DNA of 64,000 nt from Paramecium tetraurelia. Taxonomy: Eukaryota > Ciliophora > Oligohymenophorea > Peniculida > Parameciidae. The stretch is from the NCBI RefSeq assembly GCF_000165425.1, contig NW_001798982.1:71369-135368 (forward strand), read 5' to 3'. Below the pieces are notes generated by a model, which was not told the origin of the DNA, made no database searches, and saw only the letters and a program-made list of their open reading frames with translations. A program made the position numbers and the translations under genes. This document shows, in pieces, positions 46,619 to 58,541 of this stretch (the first letter of the stretch is position 1; each line of letters begins with the position of its first letter).

Positions 46619-46823
46619 TTTTTGCGCTTAATTTTTGCTTTATATTTAAAATATTTAAAATGTTATCGAACATATTTAAGTAACAAAAATCCAATCAAAT
46701 TGCAAATTTTGATAATTTAAATTTTTAAATTCCCCCCAAAACTATTAACATATTTAATCAAAATATCAGTATTAGTTTATATTTATTCAAATTCGTATTT
46801 CCATATCAATTTGCAAGACTTTA

Positions 46824-47785
46824 ATGTAACAATTAGGAGCAGCACATCAAAATGTACCTCCAGAAACCACCATCCCAGATACTGCTGAATTAAGATACAA
46901 TCAAGTGCTCTAGCCTTAATTAAAATGCTCAAAGTAAATGCATCAAAACAATTGATAGCATGTTAAAGCAGGCATCCTCATCGAAGTCATTGGTCTCCTA
47001 TTGTGAGATATAGTAGATGATTATCACATCGGAGTCTATGATGTTATTTGATGCCCTAAATTGGCAGCTGTGTTTCTGTTGAATCTGTCAATCCTATTTT
47101 TCAATAAAAAATGGTTCAACACCTCAATTTAACTGGGAGAATGAAAATTGCATAGGATGGCATCATTCCCATTAATCATATGGATGATGGTTATAAAGTG
47201 GTAATGCCAATTATTCTCCAATCGACATCAATACACATTAATCATATGAATAGTTAAATAAGAAATCTATTGCAGTTGTTATCGATCCCATTTAGACTGA
47301 TTCCCTAATAAATTATGATCACGCAATAGGAACCACGCAGACCACTTCCAATACTGCCATCTTCAAAAACCTGGACTAGCAGCAGTGTTGAGATGAATTC
47401 AATAGTTACTATTATTTGATCGATATCAAATTTAATTGCAATGATTTGGAGTAGAAGATTATTCCAGAACTTATATAAGAACAGGGATTGAAGTAATTGA
47501 CTTAAGTAAACTTAGATGCAATTCAGCAATTGAAAATAGCAATAGAAATGAATAATGCGTTGAGGAGATGTCAAAATTGGGATGTGAGTATTACAAATTA
47601 ATTGGTATTTAATTCAGTTAGCATTTAGAGTTGAGGATGAATCGAAAAAGGGAGAGTAGGTAACCAAATAAAGAATACAGGAAGGAAGGATCCTAAAAGA
47701 CATCTGGAATTGAATGGTTGACGAATTGTTAGATGAAAATCTTTATGCCATTTTGGGAAGAATGATGGCTACTAAAGCATTCTGA
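46824..47785 (+). pseudogene. Decayed copy of proteasome subunit Rpn11 (PSMD14)
   Basis: Blocks of Rpn11 follow each other in the right order but in three different frames. They are a PETTIPDTAE start region, AGILIEVIGLLL, DIVDDYHIGVYDV, CVSVESVNPIFQ, then the JAMM metalloprotease region WHHSHQSYG...WLQSG, DINTHQSYEQLNKKSIAVVI, and a C-terminal KDPKRHLEL followed by VDELLDENLYAILGRMMATK. In-frame TGA codons occur after LLL and inside the JAMM motif, and shifts occur between blocks that should be contiguous, so introns cannot explain them. Intact Rpn11 is the zinc deubiquitinase of the 26S lid. This copy looks like a lost duplicate; an intact copy must exist elsewhere. Confidence 0.85.
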
Positions 47786-47809
47786 ATGGAATTTGTGATA
47801 TTAATAAAA

Positions 47810-48718
47810 ATGATTAATAATCTGATGTTTACTCCAGAGCAATTTGCGGCAAATTACTAAATCAATTTTTCCAAATTATTAGGCAAAGGCCATGATAGTA
47901 CTGTATTTTTGACTATGGACAAACAAACTAAATAACAATATGCATTAAAATGTCTGGCTCAGACAACTGAGTAGAATGCCATCAACCTATTCGTAATTAT
48001 AAAGTGATATTTTGAAGAGAACGAGATCCAAATCCTTCGCCACATTCAACATCCGCATGTAATCCAAATGATTGGATATTGTTCAGATTGTTCTTGTATG
48101 TTACTTGAATTAATGCCGTTCGGCTCCCTCTACAAGATACTACTCCAAGGTCCTTTGCCCCTTGCTATTGCAAATGGAATCATTCTATAAATTGCAGAAG
48201 CTCTCTCTTATCTTCACTCCAAAGGAATTACCCATGGTGATATTAAGTTAGATAACTTACTGATCTCTCAAGACTTCAAAGTTAAACTCTGTGACTTGGG
48301 GTTCTCTAAAATCCATGGATCCACTCCCATTCCCAAAGCTACAATCTCAGGAAGTGAAGGATACACAGCACCTGAAATTTGGCATATTCCATAAGATCTC
48401 AAAAAATGTGATATGTTCTCCTTGGGTGTGGTTTACTTTATCATGGTTACAGGACACCCTCCCTTTGAATCAAATAATCCATCAACTGAGGATGCTTGGT
48501 GGAAGTTAATAAAAAATGAGGATTGGAGCAAATTTTGGAAAGAATTAAAATTAACTATTTTACCGGAATATGTAAGACATATGATTGAAAAATTACTTTG
48601 TGTCAATATATAACTTAGATATTCAGCTGATGAAATACTTTAAATACTAATTGACAAATCTGCTACCTCGGAATAAATTACTGATGAAATTAAGAAAAGA
48701 CTTAATCAACCAAAATGA
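47810..48718 (+). CDS. Serine/threonine protein kinase, 293 aa
   Basis: One inferred 27-nt intron (47993-48019, ending GAG) removes an in-frame TGA. The kinase domain spans nearly the whole protein: glycine loop [11 protein letters not shown], lysine in YALKCL, helix-C glutamate in [16 protein letters not shown], catalytic loop [11 protein letters not shown], metal-binding CDLGFSK in place of DFG, and APEIW. The hinge region is [10 protein letters not shown]. Lys, Glu, the catalytic Asp and the DLG Asp are present, so activity is likely despite the HGD and DLG variants. There is no accessory domain. It begins 24 bp after the Rpn11 remnant ends. The group is unclear (CAMK-like or ciliate-expanded). 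Confidence 0.88.
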
Positions 48719-48982
48719 TTTATTTGTATATTTATAATATTAAAATTTATTGCAAAAAGAACTAAATTACCACCATTATTCACATTAATCCCAGTGCAAT
48801 TTATGTGAATAATGGAGTATAATTAAGATTGTTGATTCTCAAAATACATTTAATAAATTGTGTGTTATTGAGTGAAATCAGAAAGCCAAAAAGAATTGTA
48901 TAGAGTATTTCGATGATTGCAATAAACTCTTTTATATTAAATATGCTCCAAATAATGTACTGTATATGTAATAAATCAGTGC

Positions 48983-49318
48983 TCATTTCTTTTACTTCTT
49001 TTTGGTTTATTATTTCTTTCCTCCATTACCGATAACAATTTTATTAACATCTAAGAATTTGAATGAATATCATACTCTATGGGAGTGTTTATTGAATTTT
49101 TTGGGCCTTATTCTTATCGGCTGTTTTGAAGGTGAAGAGATATTTCTTGCCTCTCAACTTGAATTTGGTGATCTTCTTTGACTCTTTGATATAGAGGTCT
49201 GAATGGATAAATTGAAATTCATACTCTTTTTTGGTTCTTTGCTAGCATCTTTTCCTTATGCTTCGCTACCTTTCATGAGTGAGAGGAACACCTTGACATC
49301 TTGAACTTCCTTAGGCAT
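48983..49318 (-). CDS. Ribosomal protein eL38, 94 aa
   Basis: Two introns (49199-49224, 49051-49075). The start [16 protein letters not shown] matches MP(K/R)EIxDIKxFL of eL38. [20 protein letters not shown] aligns with the VTKFKVRCSKYLYTLVVxD core, and the AQKIQQTLPQ helix closes the fold. The N-terminal loop is longer than usual ([13 protein letters not shown]), and a lysine-rich tail (KKQQTKKKQKK) extends the ~70-aa family length. It is a component of the large ribosomal subunit. Without the second intron the frame would run into an unrelated hydrophobic ORF, which I regard as spurious. Confidence 0.9.
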
Positions 49319-49369
49319 TTATTTTAAAAAAGATTTAAAAATTTTAATAACAAAAACAAAAACACTAAT

Positions 49370-50170
49370 TCACTTTTGAACATAATCCTCTTTTGCTTGT
49401 TGATCATTCTTCCCTCTCAACTTCTTCAATTATTCCTCAGAATAATGAGTGATTTCAGCCACCTTTTATTGAGTATCCTAATAACGAGACCCCTTTTTCT
49501 TGTAAATCCTGAATCCAAACACTCTAGGCACATAAGTCTGATTGTTTGCAGGAATTTGAATCTCCTAAATGAAGTTCTAAAAAACCTTCAATATTGAATA
49601 CTTACCATTAGAAATATCGACGGAAACGAACAGCCAAAGTAGGCGCCATCAACATCAGGACATTTCTTCTTTGGAATATAAACCTCTTCACACCTAGGAC
49701 AGAACACCTTCACTCTTGAAGTACGTAATTCCTCACTCATCCCCACCGGTAAAACATTCTATCTTTCGCATAACACTCTTGGACAAGCTCCAAATTTACC
49801 TCCCAAGTACTTCTCCTTCATCATACTCAAACCTTCATCCATATTTCTAAATACCTTTGGCTGTTATGATGAATCTTGCATGAATCAAACCATATAAGTC
49901 TGTGGCCTCCTAATATACTTCCAAGAATCTTTCATCTTCCAAATCCTCATCATCAGGTGTTTCAGAACTCAGAATCAAGTCCAAAGCTTCACTTAAAATG
50001 TTTACATTTCAAAAATACTTATAAAAATTGAATTTGCTCTTCAAACCGTACAAGTTGAAGTTGTCTCTTATGAACTCATCATCCACTTCACACAAAAATT
50101 GATGATCTTCCATTGCACAAAACCATTAAACCCATCCTCCACCTTCCGAAATCGATGATTCTCTAGACAT
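49370..50170 (-). CDS. Casein kinase 2 regulatory subunit beta, 240 aa
   Basis: Three introns of 27, 22 and 29 nt are inferred. It begins MSRESSISEGGGWVQWFCAM, and WxxxFC is the family start. It then shows FLCEVDDEFIRDNFNLYGL, an acidic loop (SSETPDDEDLEDERF), YGLIHARFI, the zinc ribbon CPRVLCERQ ... CPRCEEVY, and DGAYFGCSFP followed by YVPRVFGFRIY. The extended C-terminus is K/Q-rich. Beta dimerises through the zinc ribbon and regulates CK2 alpha. All zinc cysteines are visible. The gene is tandem with eL38 (51 bp). Confidence 0.95.
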
Positions 50171-51376
50171 ATTTAATAAAATAATTAATTTTATTAATCA
50201 TTTCAAAAAACAATATTAATACTATTGTCATTCCAAAATTAGGTATATACAAATCGTTATTATTTTATGTATTCTCTCACTTCCTAAATCTGAAATAAAT
50301 CAATAATTGGCACTCTTATTCTTATTTCATCGTATGCTCGTTTATAATTATAAATTGCAATGAGATTCTAGTACTCTAGAATTATTGATTTTGTTAATTC
50401 CTGAATATCTTCTATATTGTATATTTCAAGGTTTACAAATTTTTGAGAATAATCAAAAGAATTTTCTGATTGTGTTCATTTATCTATCATCCAATGATTA
50501 AACTTCAAATGAATATTATTATTTGCTCAACTATAATTATATAAATCTGAAAAGCAAAATGAATGCAAATTTATCATATTCATTAATTCCTCAATTTGAT
50601 ATTAAGATTTTCTTAATAAGCATCTAATTTAGAAAGTTAAGAACTTATTAGTTTGTTATACATGCAAATTTAAGTGCCAATTATTGCTTCATTAAGATAA
50701 CTAAAATTTATCCTATTATAATGGCGTTTATTCTATATCTTTCTATCATATTCTAATAATATCTCATAATAAATTTAATTAAGAATAAATGAGCCACACT
50801 GCTTATTAAATTTTTGATGAATTTTTAAAAGTAGTAATTTTCGTTGCATGATTTATCATTTATTGCTTAATTAAATAAAACCGTTATTATATTTGCTTCA
50901 ACTTTTGAGAACCTACATTAAGATACAATAGGTATCAGTTAGATAATTTAGATATTCTTTAATCTTGGTTTATGTTTAATCTAAAATTATAAGCAATTTT
51001 ACATATCTAATAACAAAGAAATTCAATCAATATAATGATTTTATATAAATGCTTATGTTCTGTTACTATCCAAGATAAGAATGTTGAAATATCTTTACAA
51101 TAAGGTGAGTAATAAAACAAATAAGACTATGTAGCTAAAAGAGTTTTAAGTGATGTAAACTTTTCTGCTGATTTATTTGATTGATCTTTTCTTATCCCTC
51201 TAAAGTCTTTAATTTAACTTTAGGATTTCTTGTTATTATGGATAATATTTCAAGTAGAGTGACTAGATTCACAGGATCAATACATAATCTTAGGGCAATG
51301 GTTAGGGTTTGTTTTGGTTCTGTGTCCAATGTCCATTAGATCTGCTGAGATGTGCTGATTTCATAATAATTAAATT
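50171..51376. other. Intergenic, 1.2 kb, divergent
   Basis: Lies between the divergent starts of CK2 beta and MCU. It contains short ATG-to-TGA frames (one of 49 codons from about 51034) and a coding-like stretch from about 51237, but none is long or conserved enough to call. Otherwise AT-rich. Confidence 0.5.
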
Positions 51377-52518
51377 ATGCTTTTAAAAAGTCTCTTTAGA
51401 TTTTGCTCATTAAAGAGGTACAATTTCTAGGATATTCTGATGTTGTAGAGATTTTCATAAGAGGAAAGTAAAAACCTTAATCTCAAGTAAGAGGGTATCA
51501 TTGTTTAATAGCAACCTTTTTAGTTTTATTTTTCTACTTCCACAGCAAGAAGGTGTTCATCAAAGCTGAAGGGACTGTTCTTGAACTCCAATAGGCCATC
51601 AGGAAATAGATCGATGATGTGAAGAGTGTTGGAGTATATTAATAAACAACGAATGATGAATAAGTTGAATATGCATCCTCCACGCCCATGCAATTGGTTT
51701 TGGCAGAAGACATGGTTTTAAGATTGAACTAGACAGAAAACTACATAATACTTAATAAAGTAGATAATCCTCCGGTAATTGATTTGATTGATAACTATCC
51801 AATCACATAACATGCATTGCATGAATATTTCTAAGAAATTGATGTGCCTTAAAGAACAAAGGTTGTGTTGAGCAATTTTATCTAAAAACTATTGTCTGAA
51901 ATCGAGAAACATAAGGAGTTGACTTATGATAAGGATTTGATAATGTTGATAATAAAGAAGGTGATAATGAAATTGGGTATATACTCTCAGGCACAGAAGC
52001 AGGTAATTGATGAGTAGATTTCATTCCTGGAAGGCAAATAGAATCGGTTAGCTCATTTGAAGGATTCCATCATAAAGGAGTTGGAAATGAAGGAATAGAC
52101 TACTTTGTATTAGATTTACTTTTACATTCTCATGCAAATAGCATTTACTCAATATGGAACATATGTGGTTTGGGGTTGGGATGTGATGGAGCCTGTGACT
52201 TTTATGCTCGGAGTCACTGACATGATTATCGCCTATTAGTTTTGGATGAAAACGACTAAGGCCTATACATTTGGAAATGTATTATAGAATGCTGTGAATA
52301 AACATTTGAGTAAACGACTGGCTGAATAATTTAATTATGCAGATGAATTGAATGATGTTAATAGAATGATAGAATATTTGAAATTTAAGTAGATGGTTTA
52401 TAGCAGTGATATTTACGAGGTGATAAGTGTAATAGAGGGAGCCATTGAGGAGAAATAAGCAAAGTTATAGGCATAAGAGGAGGAAGAGGAATAATTGAGA
52501 TCAATATTCTATCATTGA
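51377..52518 (+). CDS. MCU: Mitochondrial calcium uniporter, 370 aa
   Basis: One 29-nt intron (51495-51523). The N-terminus MLLKSLFRFCSLKRYNF is an amphipathic, Arg/Lys-rich mitochondrial presequence. An N-terminal domain follows (VFIKAEGTVLELQQAIRK), then a coiled coil, and two TM helices (IYFYILMQIAFTQYGTYVVW and PVTFMLGVTDMIIAYQFWM) flanking the selectivity-filter motif WDVMEP, the family's WDxxEP. A C-terminal coiled coil ends in E/Q-rich sequence. MCU forms the pore for calcium uptake across the inner mitochondrial membrane. The start was chosen because it gives the targeting signal and avoids an upstream TGA. The VMP1 remnant follows after 32 bp. Confidence 0.92.
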
Positions 52519-52550
52519 ATGTATAAATAAATATAATAATAATATAATTA

Positions 52551-53742
52551 ATGGTTGAACCCCCTACACTGTTTTCTAATCCAATAAAGACTTTGTATCT
52601 GTTTACGATAGTCTTATTTAATTATGCCAAAGATGCAGTAAAATATTTAAGTAAATTTTGGCACATCATTGGATTTTTGACTTTGGTTGTGATTGCTCCT
52701 AGATTTGTGGAAGGAGAACACTAAGGAGTATAATCTAAATATGAATATTGTTTAGTTGGTAAGACAGGCTGATGAAATTGCATATTTTATGTTATATTGG
52801 CTAGTATTGGGAATCATGTCATCTGTGGGTTTGGGAACTGGTTTGCACACATTTGTGTTGTACTTGGGTCCTCATATAGCTAAGACAACAATTCAGGCTT
52901 ATGAGTGCAATGCGTTACCTTTATTTGTGCCATCTAAATATGCTACTCAATATGTGGAATGTCCAAAAGAAGCAACTGGCATTACTATGTTTGACATTAT
53001 AAGGCAGGTGTATTTTGAGACAGTTCTTTTTGGAATTGGTACCGCAATTAGGTGAATTGCCACCATATTTTGTTGCCAGAGCTGCTGCATTGGGCTAACA
53101 AGAAATTGGAAGAGTTGGATGAAGTTTTTGGAGAAAAAAGATGAAAGTAAGATTGTCTATCTATCTAATATTTAGATTCCTTTATGCATAGAATGAAATT
53201 GCTTATTTACAATAAATTATAGAAAAATGCATTCCTTACTGTGATGTTATGTGCATCAATTCCAAATCCCTTATTTGTTTGGCAGGTATCACGTGCGGTC
53301 ACTTTCTGATTTCCTTCTGGACTTTCTTCGGAGCAACTGTTTTGGGAAAGGCATTCATAAAAATGCACATTCAGGTATTTAGATAATTTGATGTATTCTC
53401 TTTTAGTTGCCAATGACTGTGTTTGTTTTCTCTTAGGAACCAGTCAAAGCGTTACTCAACTTGATCCAAAAATATATTCCCTTTATATATTAATTTTTAA
53501 GTGATTTACTTGATAAGCAGAGATAACAATTAAGAGATCCTTCTCTTTTCAAAGAAGGGACCAAACCTTTGTTGGCTTAATTGTGGGATTATTTCATCAT
53601 TCTTATGATAGGCTTCTTTATGATTTCCATAGTGAATAGTTTGGTAGCTCAATATGTGACTGAGCAAGAGTAGGAGAAGAAGAAGAACAAGAAAGATCCT
53701 GCTGAAGATCGCAAGAACAATAAAAAAGTAAAAAGCTCTTGA
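52551..53742 (+). pseudogene. Frame-broken VMP1 (vacuole membrane protein 1) copy
   Basis: VMP1 blocks are nearly complete and highly conserved: [78 protein letters not shown] and a C-terminal TM (YFIILMIGFFMISIVNSLVA). One normal intron (28 nt, near 52727-52754) is present. But single-base insertions or losses break the frame inside GTAIGELPP, after AAALG, and inside PNPLFDLAG, where no intron could fit; at least four breaks. Intact VMP1 is an ER scramblase needed for autophagosome formation and ER contacts. The strong conservation suggests recent loss of one duplicate, or errors in this assembly. Confidence 0.75.
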
Positions 53743-53797
53743 AAATGACTATTAAAAGGAAAAGTAAAATTTAGATTTATCAATTATTATTTTTTTA

Positions 53798-55276
53798 ATG
53801 AACAAGAATTCCCCATCACCTAGTTCACCAACCCCCGTGATTTTGGTGTTGGTCACCAATAAATAGGGGAAAGTGCTTGAACATAGTCAGTTTTTCAGAA
53901 CCTTCTCTGTCTTCGGATAAGTTAAAAAGGTATTTATAGTCTCTCATTGATTTAAGATTCTAATATTCGAAAGAAAAATCATCTGGAAAGTATTCATCGA
54001 ATACGAAACAGCCCAACAGGCTCAATAAGCACTTATCTTAGATGGTACTCTCTTCGATTACTAACTGAAAATGAGAGTCCACCTTAGCTAACGAGATTCC
54101 CTTGTGTTTTAGAATAACAACAATTGCGGCGTAGGTATAACTTTATTTAAACATCGAAGATTACACTACTCTTCAATCCAAATAGTAATTTTTCCAACAA
54201 CTGAAGGAAGATTCAAATTCCCTCAATTAATAATTACAACAGAACCTTGATATTTTGAATCAATGTATTACTCAGCTCAATCAGACTACTGATTTAAAAG
54301 AACAAATTTCCCTCATCCAGTAGATCCAAGAGTATCGCAATCAAACCCAACAGCTCACCGTCCTGTATTAGCAACAACTACGCAATTACGCTTCCGTGCT
54401 CCAACGAGAAGGCAAGAAACAAAAATAGATCATATCTTCAACCACAACACCCTCTCCCTCCCCTTTTCAGCACTCCACCGTTGACTCCATAAGACAACAA
54501 ATCCTTGAGGAATCGTCTGAAGACGACAAAGAGGAGTTCTCAGATGGAGAAAGCATCTCCTCCGAATAGTCGCCCAAGTCTTAAAAATCTGTCCATTCCG
54601 ATGACAACTACAACGAAGTCTTTTGTAATGAGTCCAGCAATCCCTTTTCCTGTGGAGCCAGTCCTTTCACTCCACATCCTCAAACGTAAAGCAGTCCCTT
54701 CTTAATGACTCCCACTCCTCTACCAACGTATTTGGTAGTGCAGCATCCCAACACCAATCTACGAGTGGTGTACAACATCTTTAGTACAGTCACAAGAGTA
54801 GATGCCATCTATCAAAGCCATTATGGAGCCTTCCTCCAATTGGCCTCCAAAGAAGAAGCAAATCGAGTCAAAAACTTACTCAACAAAGGCCTTCTTTTGG
54901 GAATGCCTATGACTTTGATGATCTCCGAAAAACTACCCCAGGATGCTCGTTAAGTAGCCCTACCCCCCAATGAGAGAAAAGCAATCATTACTCAACAATT
55001 GTCCAACGCAATCTAAATTACAGGTCTTACTGGTGTCACCATAGAGTAGATGTATTAATACTTTGGATGTATGACCCCTATCTAGAACATGAAGTACTAT
55101 ATTTTATAATTCATAGATTCATTAATCAAAGCTCTTGCAAAATACTCTATTCTGACGTAGGATGCAGTCTTAGTGTCTTAGGACATTTCCAAGATGCCAA
55201 GATCAATGGAAGGTATCATATTCATATATTCCCCTTAGATCTGTGTAACTTTCATTCACAGCTTTCTGATTAATGA
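53798..55276 (+). CDS. PTB/hnRNP-L-like RNA-binding protein, 467 aa
   Basis: Three introns (27, 25 and 23 nt). A degenerate N-terminal RRM (VILVLVTNKQGKVLEHSQFF ... VFIEYETAQQAQQALILDG) is followed by a Q-rich coiled coil, an acidic serine-rich linker (EESSEDDKEEFSDGES), and a second RRM (YLVVQHPNTNLRVVYNIFST ... GAFLQLASKEEANRVKN). A third RRM begins QITGLTGVTIEQMYQYF and ends LGHFQDAKINGRYHIHIFP. The lack of a canonical RNP1 aromatic pair and the style of the repeats resemble PTB-type RRMs. It probably regulates RNA processing. The last intron was chosen because it restores the third RRM. Confidence 0.78.
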
Positions 55277-56452
55277 GAATGAATGAATTTTATTAATATT
55301 ATGTACCATCATTATAAGTTATCATATCTTTTCTATCTTATAATAAAATACAAGAGAATAAAATTTCTAACCACAGTATAAATTTTCAAATATATTACTC
55401 TATTATAATCGACCAAATCCAACACATCTCTCTCTTGGATCAATTCCAAAATTCTACAAATGCCCAGAAGTGTAGTTTATCCCTAGTAAATTCCATATTT
55501 TAGTGTTCCACCCTAATTTAAAAAATCAACAATACTCTTGAATATTTAATATTTTGTTTCCGCCCTTTGCTAATGAGATTTAGAGTATTTTTGTATAGGA
55601 ATTTAATAACAATCAAGGCATACGAATGTTATAAAATTTACTATGAATCTATCTGTCTTGGTGTACAACCTTCAGAGTGTTAAAAAAGGCTATAAATATT
55701 TATATATTCAATTAAGCTTATGATAGGCAAAGTAAAATAAAATTTAATATAATTCCCTGGTATTACTCATCCCATTTGAATTTTTCCCTAATTATTGAAG
55801 ATGTGTAGTATATCTTTTGTTAAGATTGCTAATATCTTCTATTTACTTTTTATACTTATTATAAACAATTCAAAATTGAGAACTGCATCAGTCATATTAG
55901 GATTGGATCAGGAAAGTTTATAAACAACAGCTGTTTTTAGTGTAATTCTATCATTATCAATACGGAAAGGGCAACTGCATTTAAATATTATCATTGATAA
56001 TAAGCAACCTTGTGAATTATTGCATTATGTGCACTGGTTGTGATATTAATTTCATTTAGATTTAAATAAAAATAGAAGCAATCTAAAAATACTTAATATG
56101 AAGGATAACAATTATGAATGATAAGAAATTCAGAATTTAAACTTTTTCTCCAAAATCAATATATTTTTAAATTAAATTATAAAAAATTAAACTAAAACTA
56201 ATGATATCATTCTTTATATTGAGATTAAAAAGTTACAATTGTTAATTAGTTATATATTTTGGAAAGAAAACAATATTATGATAAGAAAACTTAGAAATCT
56301 TTATATAATAGTGTAAATAATGCTCAAACTATATTATAATTTGCTTTCCTTAATGAAATTAACTAATGATTTGAGTATTTCTATAGAAAATAATAGAACG
56401 AAGTACAAAATGATTAATAATTAATAAATTTAAAATATTTATAGTTTATGAA
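55277..56452. other. Intergenic, 1.2 kb, convergent
   Basis: Lies between convergent gene ends. On the minus strand 55309 to about 55685 is free of TGA in one frame but has no start codon, and it lacks a recognisable motif. With one stop codon and this base composition such frames arise by chance. A decayed gene is possible but unproven. Confidence 0.5.
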
Positions 56453-57338
56453 TCATTTTTTTTTTGGGTTTTTTAAATCTTCAGCTAACTTAATGAAATG
56501 CTCATCCTGTTCCTTGATTTTTTAATCAAACACTTATTACAATTCTTCTAATCTCTTTTTAAGCACTCTATCTATTCTTTCTTATTTTTCCTTCTATTGT
56601 TATTATTCTAACATTTCCCTCTTCTTTTTTTCTGGAATCTAGTATATTGAATTGCCACTCATTAATTATTCCATCATTTCTGGATCAATCTGATCATTAT
56701 ATTATTCTGCCTCTTATCTCAACTTCTCCAACTCTAAATCCTTCACATCCTTTTTAATTTAATGTTTCTGATATGTTGTAACTACAATATCAACCCAAGG
56801 AGTGAATGTGAAGAAGTAGGCTCTATAGAATCTAAAGAATGTAGATAGAAAATGCGATGAAATCTCTTTCAAGTTCTCCAAACTAAATATATAAACATTA
56901 TGCGGTGGTCTGTACTTATTAAAATCAATAACAACCTATATAATGAATGTCGAACAATTATTTGTTTGAATTCTTCAAATGATTTTTCTCTGTTCCACCT
57001 TTTTTCCCATGAAATATTGAATAAATGCACACTCAATTCCAACAAACATGTCGCTCTCTAAAATATATACTTTTTTTCAATCACAAAATTAAGTTAGTTC
57101 AAAAAATATTGAACGAAGATACTTAAAAGCTAAGGATCTTTTATATTTAATTTATTTCTTTCTTACCTAAGTCTGAATATAACTTGTAACTTTCAGGATA
57201 GCATCTCTAAATGATACTTGCTATCCTCTCTTTATTTTAATATTATTCTTTCATCTCCTCGAGTACAATGGAATCTATGATCTTGTTACCAAAGAATCTT
57301 TTCGATAATATTCTCATCTCTTAAGGTGAAGTTATCAT
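56453..57338 (-). CDS. Cilia-associated protein, CFAP119/CCDC189-like, 278 aa
   Basis: Introns of 29 nt and 20 nt (the latter GTT...TAG) restore one frame. The N-terminal two thirds are helical: GNKIIDSIVLEEMKEQY, RCYPESYKLYSDLDPQ, SFEEFKQIIV, then KYRPPHNVYIFSLENLKEIS and HFLSTFFRFYRAYFFTFTPW. The PPxxxxIF...I..F...TFFRxY pattern resembles CFAP119 (CCDC189), an axonemal protein. The C-terminal third is a charged K/E/Q coiled coil ending NPKKK. There is no membrane segment. The family call is moderate; the gene model is good. Confidence 0.6.
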
Positions 57339-57766
57339 TTAATTTATATTATCAAAAATTAATAAATGAATATTTTTTCAAAATATGATTAGTAAAAGGA
57401 TTAAATAATAAGGTGTTATGAAATTTGATTCACTTTAGAATTTGATTGCCTTTCAAGTTGAAAATTAAGAAAATAAATAAATAAAAATGCCATCAGACAA
57501 AGAATTCTCTAATTTAATTTGCTGTGAATTTAAATCTTTCGGATGTTTTTAGACAAACAAACTCATATTCTGTTATAAGAGTCTTGAAATTGCATTGTTA
57601 ACACAATAACAATAACTCATCTTAATAAATGAAATCTTATTTGCAATTATGAAACCAGATATGATCATTATAACATATAGGACATTTACTTTAAAATTTG
57701 TGATTTTTTATCAAATTTTGTTTCTATGATTTTTCTTGATTAATTTCTTAAACAGCTGGTAAGTAA
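57339..57766. other. Intergenic, 428 bp
   Basis: AT-rich tandem spacer; nothing coding seen. Confidence 0.55.
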
Positions 57767-58130
57767 TCACTGCTTTTATGTGGCAAGCGCTTCCTAAATC
57801 TTAAATTTAATTTACTATGCTAATTTCTTCTAATTATTTAGTTTATCTAAGAAAATGAAATTAGTCCTCAGAATCTGTGTTGTTCTTGAAATAAGGAGTA
57901 TTAGGCATTTCAAGACTGTGTTTTAAATGACTTGATTCACTTAATGACTTGTGTTAAGGAGAATTCTTTTCATGCTTCAAGTACATCTCTAAAATTTCCT
58001 AAATTTCTCCACTTAATTCTTAGAACTCATCTTATTTTTGCTATTCTTAATACACATTGATTATATTCTGCGCTTTATGTTCACCTTTCTATTTAGGACG
58101 ATTCTAGCCCCCAGAACAGCAAATGCCCAT
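57767..58130 (-). CDS. Small N-myristoylation-type protein MGICC..., 113 aa
   Basis: Begins MGICCSGGQNRPKQKG, with Gly2 for myristoylation and two cysteines suited to palmitoylation. A helical Q/E-rich middle (YQEQQKQDEFQELSGEI) and a serine/histidine-rich C-terminal half follow. A 22-nt intron near the 3' end gives the stop at 57767; without splicing the frame ends about 80 bp further on. It is probably a membrane-anchored adaptor; the family is not recognised. It lies just downstream of a second MGxC gene on the same strand. Confidence 0.65.
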
Positions 58131-58541
58131 TTAGAATTATAAAATATTTATTTCCAATCAACAGTTAATTAATTTTATTTCAATTGTCGACATCTTTAAT
58201 TAAATTGATATTCAAACTACTAAAGCTGATACATTTGAGGAATTTATTTTGTTAAGCTAACTTTCCACTTTTATGAAAAACTTAGCCTGGTTTTTATTGA
58301 AAATCAATTCAAAAGTCCTTTCTTTTGGTATATTTGTTCTGAATCAATCATATTAATAAATATATGTAATATTTACTTTTTTTAAATCGATTTTTGCTAT
58401 GATAATAATATTTTATTCGAATATTAGAATATTAGGGTTTTGATATTTTCTCAAATTAATTAGTTCTTGAAAAATGATAGAAAAAGGATTATGAGAAGAA
58501 ATTCAATATTTCTTTTAGATATATATATATTGCATATTTAA
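58131..58541. other. Intergenic, 411 bp
   Basis: AT-rich spacer between the two myristoylation-type genes; no gene seen. Confidence 0.55.

Noticed and set aside
48801-48986. Minus-strand hydrophobic frame [12 protein letters not shown]
   Set aside because: It would extend eL38 only if a standard 25-nt intron is ignored; with splicing eL38 ends in a normal lysine tail before it.
51034-51183. Short plus-strand frame MILYKCLCSV (49 aa)
   Set aside because: Too short, unconserved to my eye, and in a long AT-rich spacer; kept only as a note.
55309-55685. TGA-free minus-strand stretch of about 125 codons
   Set aside because: No start codon and no motif; with one stop codon in AT-rich DNA a frame this long is expected by chance.
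56453-57338. Reading the CFAP119-like gene as a pseudogene because of an in-frame TGA
   Set aside because: A different choice of two short introns (29 and 20 nt) gives one clean frame with no stop.
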